This document shows, in pieces, positions 58,936 to 64,000 of a stretch of DNA of 64,000 nt. A model generated the notes under the pieces. That model had not been told where the DNA came from, searched no databases, and was given only the letters and a program-made list of their open reading frames with translations. The translations under genes and the position numbers were made by a program. The DNA comes from Crotophaga sulcirostris (Eukaryota > Chordata > Aves > Cuculiformes > Crotophagidae): contig VYZB01000223.1 in NCBI GenBank assembly GCA_013397455.1, forward strand, positions 769,901 through 833,900, read 5' to 3'. The first letter of the stretch is position 1. The number at the start of each line of letters is the position of its first letter.

Positions 58936-61900
58936 TTTACCTTAGGTTTTTGCCTGACTGTATGTATCAAACTTCTAAGTCTTAAACTTCAATCAGGGGT
59001 TGAAAGTCAAGTTAATGTCAGATTCTGAATGTAGACTGTTCCCAATGCAGACTGATGTTTCTGAGTCAAAACTCTTAGAACTCTGTTTGTAGATCTAATA
59101 AGGTAATTGATCCTTAAGAATTCTTATTCAGATCTCTTCAGTCTAAGAAAGCTTCTCTTCAATTCTGCTTAATTATACCTGTATCTGAGCTAATGAGCCT
59201 GAATGTCTTTTGCCTTGGTATGGCTTATCACAAAGAAAATACAGCCTTGCAGAGGCAGCAGGCTGGCAGACCTTGCGTTGTTGTGTCCATTTAAGACATC
59301 CAGAGGATATCAGCTTCTGGCAGGAATTTCCTTTATCTCATGCAAACTGACAGGATCGCTGAAGCCTAGCCTGTCATTTTGAGGAAGGAAGGCTCATGGC
59401 AAAAAGATAGCCTGCTTTCTCAGCCTGCTTTCTTGATAATTGCTTTGTGGTTGCTGCTTATTTTTGCTTTCACAGCTCACTAACCCAAAAATACCCTATG
59501 GTAGAGTAAAATAGAAAAAACCACACACAACTAAACAACTGAAACTTGCCCAGCATAGCAAAGGAGAGATACAACTGCCTATTTTTTAATAAAACTAAAA
59601 AGTTTTACTACTTTTTGGTCTTCTTGTTTTTCCCTGTGCCAAGTCAAGGGTACAGGTGCCCACATATGAATGATGTTTTCTCTGGTAGATGATGCTAATC
59701 AATGTGTTTGCGGAAGAGCGCGGATGTTTGTACCAGACTATATCAATAGGGTCTCTAACCTCATAGGCATTTCTTTCGAAGACAGATCACAAGGGTATGC
59801 AGGTGTCTCTACTTCTTGGTGGAGATGGGAAGACTGGAAGTGTGTGTCTTATGTCACCCTACCTACGTTTCCTGCTACAAATGCTTTTAGTTGCCTGATA
59901 CTGGTAGTGGGAGTGACTCCAAACTGTTCTACCTTGTAGGCAAGTGCTCATGCATGTTGACATCAATAATTAGCTCTGCATTCCAGGGTGAACGTGCTCT
60001 AGTCCATTTTCAGACAAGGAACGACAAGAACAACAATGCGTTTCACAGATCTTTCTCTCTGATAAGCTCTTCCCAAGGGATGAACTGGAGTCCAGGGTTA
60101 TTATGGGGCTAGTTTTCAAAGACATTTGGCTTCCTAACTCGTGTTAGTGCTTTTGAAAATCAAAGTAGGTACCTGAATGCCACCAGCAGTCTGACCTTAG
60201 GAACTGTGCATGAGATGATGACAATTATCACAAACCTTGAACTGAGTCAGGGATGTTGGTAAGGAGAGAGCTACTGGAGCTGAGACAAAGGAGTGAGGGC
60301 TACAGTAATAGATGTCAGTATATGAGAAAAAAAGGCTAGTTTTACATCTCTACAGTTTCTAGAGATACTAAATGGGTCTTGACCAAGGGAATTCAGTATC
60401 AAAAAGCAACTACAAGTCTATCATAAATTATGAGGCCAGCCTAGTTATTTGGAAGGCACGGAAGGGAAGGGGCATGTATCCTGAATACCAGCCCAACAGG
60501 ACAGCAGGCCTAGTACAAGAAACTACTAATTGAAAGAGGAAAAATAGAAGAGCGGACCTTCACATGCCATGCTTCCTCCATCTGTTTTCACTCTCTAACT
60601 ATTTAAATCACAGTTCATTTATGCACTCAGCAGTTACTACATCAACATCAGTTCCTTTTTTACTTACAACATGAATTTGTCTTTTTTCATAGACTAAAAG
60701 ACAGCGAAATAAATCATTGTGGATAAGGACTATATTTATAATCTTCAATTACTCTAAGACTTGTATGTTATAATTTAATATAAATCCTCTTAGGTTCATG
60801 TTTGACTTACCACATCTTACACTGAACATTTTTCCCTCTCCTGGGATACTGACTACATGCTTATGACAGTCAGGTTTTCAGGAATGTTTATTAACCATGC
60901 ACCCATAAAAACGCTCATGTAGACACAGAGTTCCTTCTTCCATGGTTTAACAGAAACCAGGACAAAGCAAACCACACAGACACACACTGAAAAAATAACA
61001 TCCATAAGGACTGCAACAGCCTAACAAACCTTCAGCCACAGGTGTTATTTCATATAATTCAATAAATACTGCATATGGAGGTAGTTTTCTCCTAATGTCT
61101 TTCTAGCAGTGGTTTCTAGGAGCTGTTTACTTTCTCTACACTAGCTTTCTTCTGAAGGACAAGGTTAGTGTTATTTTGTTGTTGTTCTTTGCAGTGTGCT
61201 GCCTTCACTTTTTATTTGAAAGAATTAGTTAACAGAAAGCGTTAAAGACCTACTGAAAATGTGGTTTTAGAAACAGAACATTTTATTGAGGCACCTTTAA
61301 TCAAAGTTCGTTCACAAAGAAGAAAAACCTAGTTAAGGCTTTTGAGGTATAATATAATATGTACCATCATATTCCTCTCTTAGACAAAGTTTTTATTTGT
61401 ATTTGTTAGTTCAGTATTGCAGGTAATTCTTCAGTGCAGTAATACTGTTTCTGTCTTGTCTTAGATTCCACTTTATTACAGATGTTAAACACCAATTATT
61501 TCCTTCATTTTTTCTCCCTAATTTGCTCTCAAATACTTTAGAGGTTATTTTAGGTTTAAACATCTTGTTTCACATGGCTCTGGATAAGCTCTTTTTTGTT
61601 GTTTGTAATGTGCCTTCATCTCTTTTGAATTCAGGCTTGAGTAGCACCAAAACTAAGAATTCTGAAAACTCCCCTTAGGTAAGCTTTTTGGTGAGGGCCA
61701 GAAACATTTAGATTGGGGATTTCCAGGTTTTTTGTGATTTTTTTTTTTCAGTTTATACCTTTTAAAACTATAGAATAATATAGGAGGAACTTCAAAAAGC
61801 AAAATTAGTAGGTAACTGCTGTTTGTGGGTAGTTGATAGTTCTGTGTGTGCGGTCAGTTTGTGTTTTCACTTGTGATATATAGAGGTTTGATCATGCTCA

Positions 61901-64000
61901 GTGGGAGCTTCTGTGCACAACAGAAGACTTTAAGCTGGGCTTTCCCTGTCCTGTTTGGCAATCCTGCTGGCTAACAGGGAAACACATGCTCTAGTCCTTT
62001 CTTCTCAACAGCCAGCTTTCTTGGAAGGGTTTTTGAGTTTGATAGCTTTGGCAGCCTGAGAACACTCAGTGTGGTATGCAAAGAACAGTGCCATGCCCTT
62101 TGAATTTTTTGAATAATGTTTAAGTAAATATATTATGTTGAGTTGGTCCTAAAGTAAATAAATGTGAAATATATGTGCACATCTATGTTAATAATATGCC
62201 ACAACATGCAAGAGGTTCTTTTTAAAAGCTAGGACAAAATAAAATGTAAGGCTGCTTGCACAGCCTCTGGCTTGAAGGATTGCTTCCAGATTATAAAATT
62301 AAGTAACTGCAGAGTTATATTATTTAGCCTGTAAACTGAGCGGTCCTCAATGTATAAAGTGTCAGATGTTTGCCCTTTAACATAAGAATACAGGATGGAA
62401 GTTTTTCTTGTGACCAAGGTTGACAGTGAGTAAGCAGTCTTTCACTCACTTCTAACCCTTTCTCCGCTACCCAGGAGCAACATTCTTGACTATCTATCTC
62501 ATATCTTTCTGTGTTACTTGGCTGACACTCAGGAACACAAGGATGACAAAAAGCAAATGGTTGAGGCAGGATCAGTGTTCCGACTGGTGAAGCAATGGTG
62601 CCTTTCCAGATATCTTTGCCTGTCCACTGCATGTGGCTCAGCTGCTCAATCAAGCCTTGTTGTTACATGGAGCCTTTGCAATGCTCCCACCTGGCTTCAG
62701 CAGTCGCTGGATTGGAGCCTGAAAGAGAACAGTGTCTTTTGCCAGCTCTGTGGAAGTAGCTTCAGTATGAGAATGAGACTTACTCCTGGATGATCTGCAA
62801 GATGAATGTGAAAGGGAGCCACCATCTGTATTTGTGGGTTGTTTTGGTTGTGTGGGATGATGATATAACTGAAGTCTGAATCTGCTGCATGAAGAATAAT
62901 TTGAATGTGGTTACTTCTTCACCTTTTGAAGGTATTTTGGGAACTGCTTTACCTCTTAAAATGGCAAGTTGATGATCTGTAAGCCAAGAAAACAAAAAAC
63001 ACCCTTGAAAAATTTCTAACTGAAAACAAGGTTCTTCTTTCGTTGTTACTTGTGAGAGTTCTTGAAATAGAACTTCTCATTTGGCTTAAAAATAAGTTTG
63101 GTTTTTTTCCTGGGTTAGAACATAGGACTTCCTGCTTTGTGTTTAGAACCAAAATTGTGGCTTTCCATAATTTGTCTCTGGTTCTTGTAGATTGCTTAAT
63201 TATTTTTCCTCTCAGTTTGGTTGAAGGGAGAGCAAAACTGTGTATGAAAGCTGAGGAAAATGCCACTTTTCATACTTCATTGGACTTCCACTGTCAGTGT
63301 AATAGGGTAGAGCAAAACTCTTTACCTTCCCTGCACAAACTGACTATTTTTAAAGATGGCAACACGTTTCCCTCTCTTTCTGTATCCCACTGAAAGAGGA
63401 CTGAGAAGGAGGGAGGAAAGGAATCAAAGGCAAATGCTGATGAAACTGATGAGGTTTTTTGCTTCCATCAGTTGAAAGGGAGGGAAATTATTAGTAATAT
63501 TTTAAAATTTGCCTTCACTATGTCTTTCACCAGTACCTTGAATATTAATAAACCACAATGATAGAGAGAGAGGAGGAGGAACTGGGGATTGAATAGTTTA
63601 AGTAAAAAAGGCAAAATATCCGAAACTAGACATCCCAATCTTCTCATGTCCTGAAACCCAGATATTAAGAGGACATTGAGAACTTTCTTCTTAGAGTATT
63701 GCCATTAGTGCCTTTTTCTTTATCAAATACACTAGAACAACATAATGCAGACTGATAAGAGTATCAATTATATAAATCAATGTATAGTCATTTTTTTCCT
63801 GCACCTGCTTCCACATCATAAAGGAAGTCAGAAAAATCCTTTCTTAAGCAGCAAAGTATTTCAAATGAAAACCAAGACACTGTCTTTTGTCTTTCATTGG
63901 AAGACTTTTTCCCCCAAGTTACATCTTCAGTTTCCCCTTTCTTGTATTCCCCCCACCCCACATCCTCATTCTTAAAGCTATTTTAACCTAAACTTTCTAA
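58936..64000. other. Intergenic region downstream of PLEK
   Basis: No exon recognised. In human the next genes are FBXO48 and APLF. I looked for F-box and FHA-type coding blocks on both strands and saw none here. A minus-strand AATAAA near 61280 could mark the 3' end of a leftward gene, but no coding sequence supports this. Confidence 0.55.

Noticed and set aside
59670..60112. Adjacent plus-strand frames of 89 and 73 codons after PLEK.
   Set aside because: No domain, and not linked by splice sites I could defend. Outside the PLEK poly(A) signal.
61270..61290. Minus-strand AATAAA as the 3' end of a leftward gene such as FBXO48.
   Set aside because: Hexamers occur by chance in AT-rich DNA and no coding exon was found upstream of it on that strand within the window.
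62324..62793. Overlapping 91- and 109-codon frames on opposite strands.
   Set aside because: No match to FBXO48 or APLF, the expected neighbours, and no splice or poly(A) context. Probably chance.

Overview
This is a vertebrate genomic window, most likely from a bird. It contains two intron-bearing genes, several CR1-type LINE fragments in both orientations (the dominant avian retroposon), one CpG island and AT-rich non-coding DNA. I cannot name the species. There are no bacterial operons, CRISPR arrays, tRNA or rRNA genes that I can recognise.

Layout. Positions 1 to about 26.9 kb hold no recognisable coding exon; the interval has a CR1 tail near 9.1 kb, a 108-base pure purine tract near 21.4 kb and a few candidate regulatory motifs. 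CNRIP1 (cannabinoid receptor interacting protein 1) lies on the minus strand with three coding exons at 33995-33817, 33144-33000 and 28308-28144. These join in frame to a complete 162-residue protein. Its first exon sits in a CpG island (about 33.5-34.5 kb), which carries an expanded-spacer REST/RE1-like site and bicoid-type TAATCC motifs. A CR1 copy abuts the island at 34.5-35.2 kb.

From about 35 to 42.7 kb is the intergenic stretch between two divergently arranged genes. It has another CR1 3' end, a GC-rich block at 37.6-38.0 kb and a close CTCF-type match at 42.31 kb. PLEK (pleckstrin) is on the plus strand with nine coding exons from 42865 to 57926. They join in frame to a complete 353-residue PH-DEP-PH protein, followed by a roughly 1 kb 3' UTR and a poly(A) signal at 58908. 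From 58.9 to 64 kb I see no gene.

Functionally the two genes are unrelated neighbours: a neural CB1-receptor modulator with a CpG-island promoter, and a blood-cell PKC substrate with a CpG-poor promoter carrying ETS and GATA motifs. The CNRIP1-PLEK head-to-head arrangement is the one known in human 2p14, so the locus is conserved synteny. I found no previously undescribed system. The most interesting points are regulatory: the RE1-like site, the CTCF-like site between the genes, a G-quadruplex motif beside the CNRIP1 exon 1 splice donor, and one unexplained 176-codon ORF near 12.5 kb.
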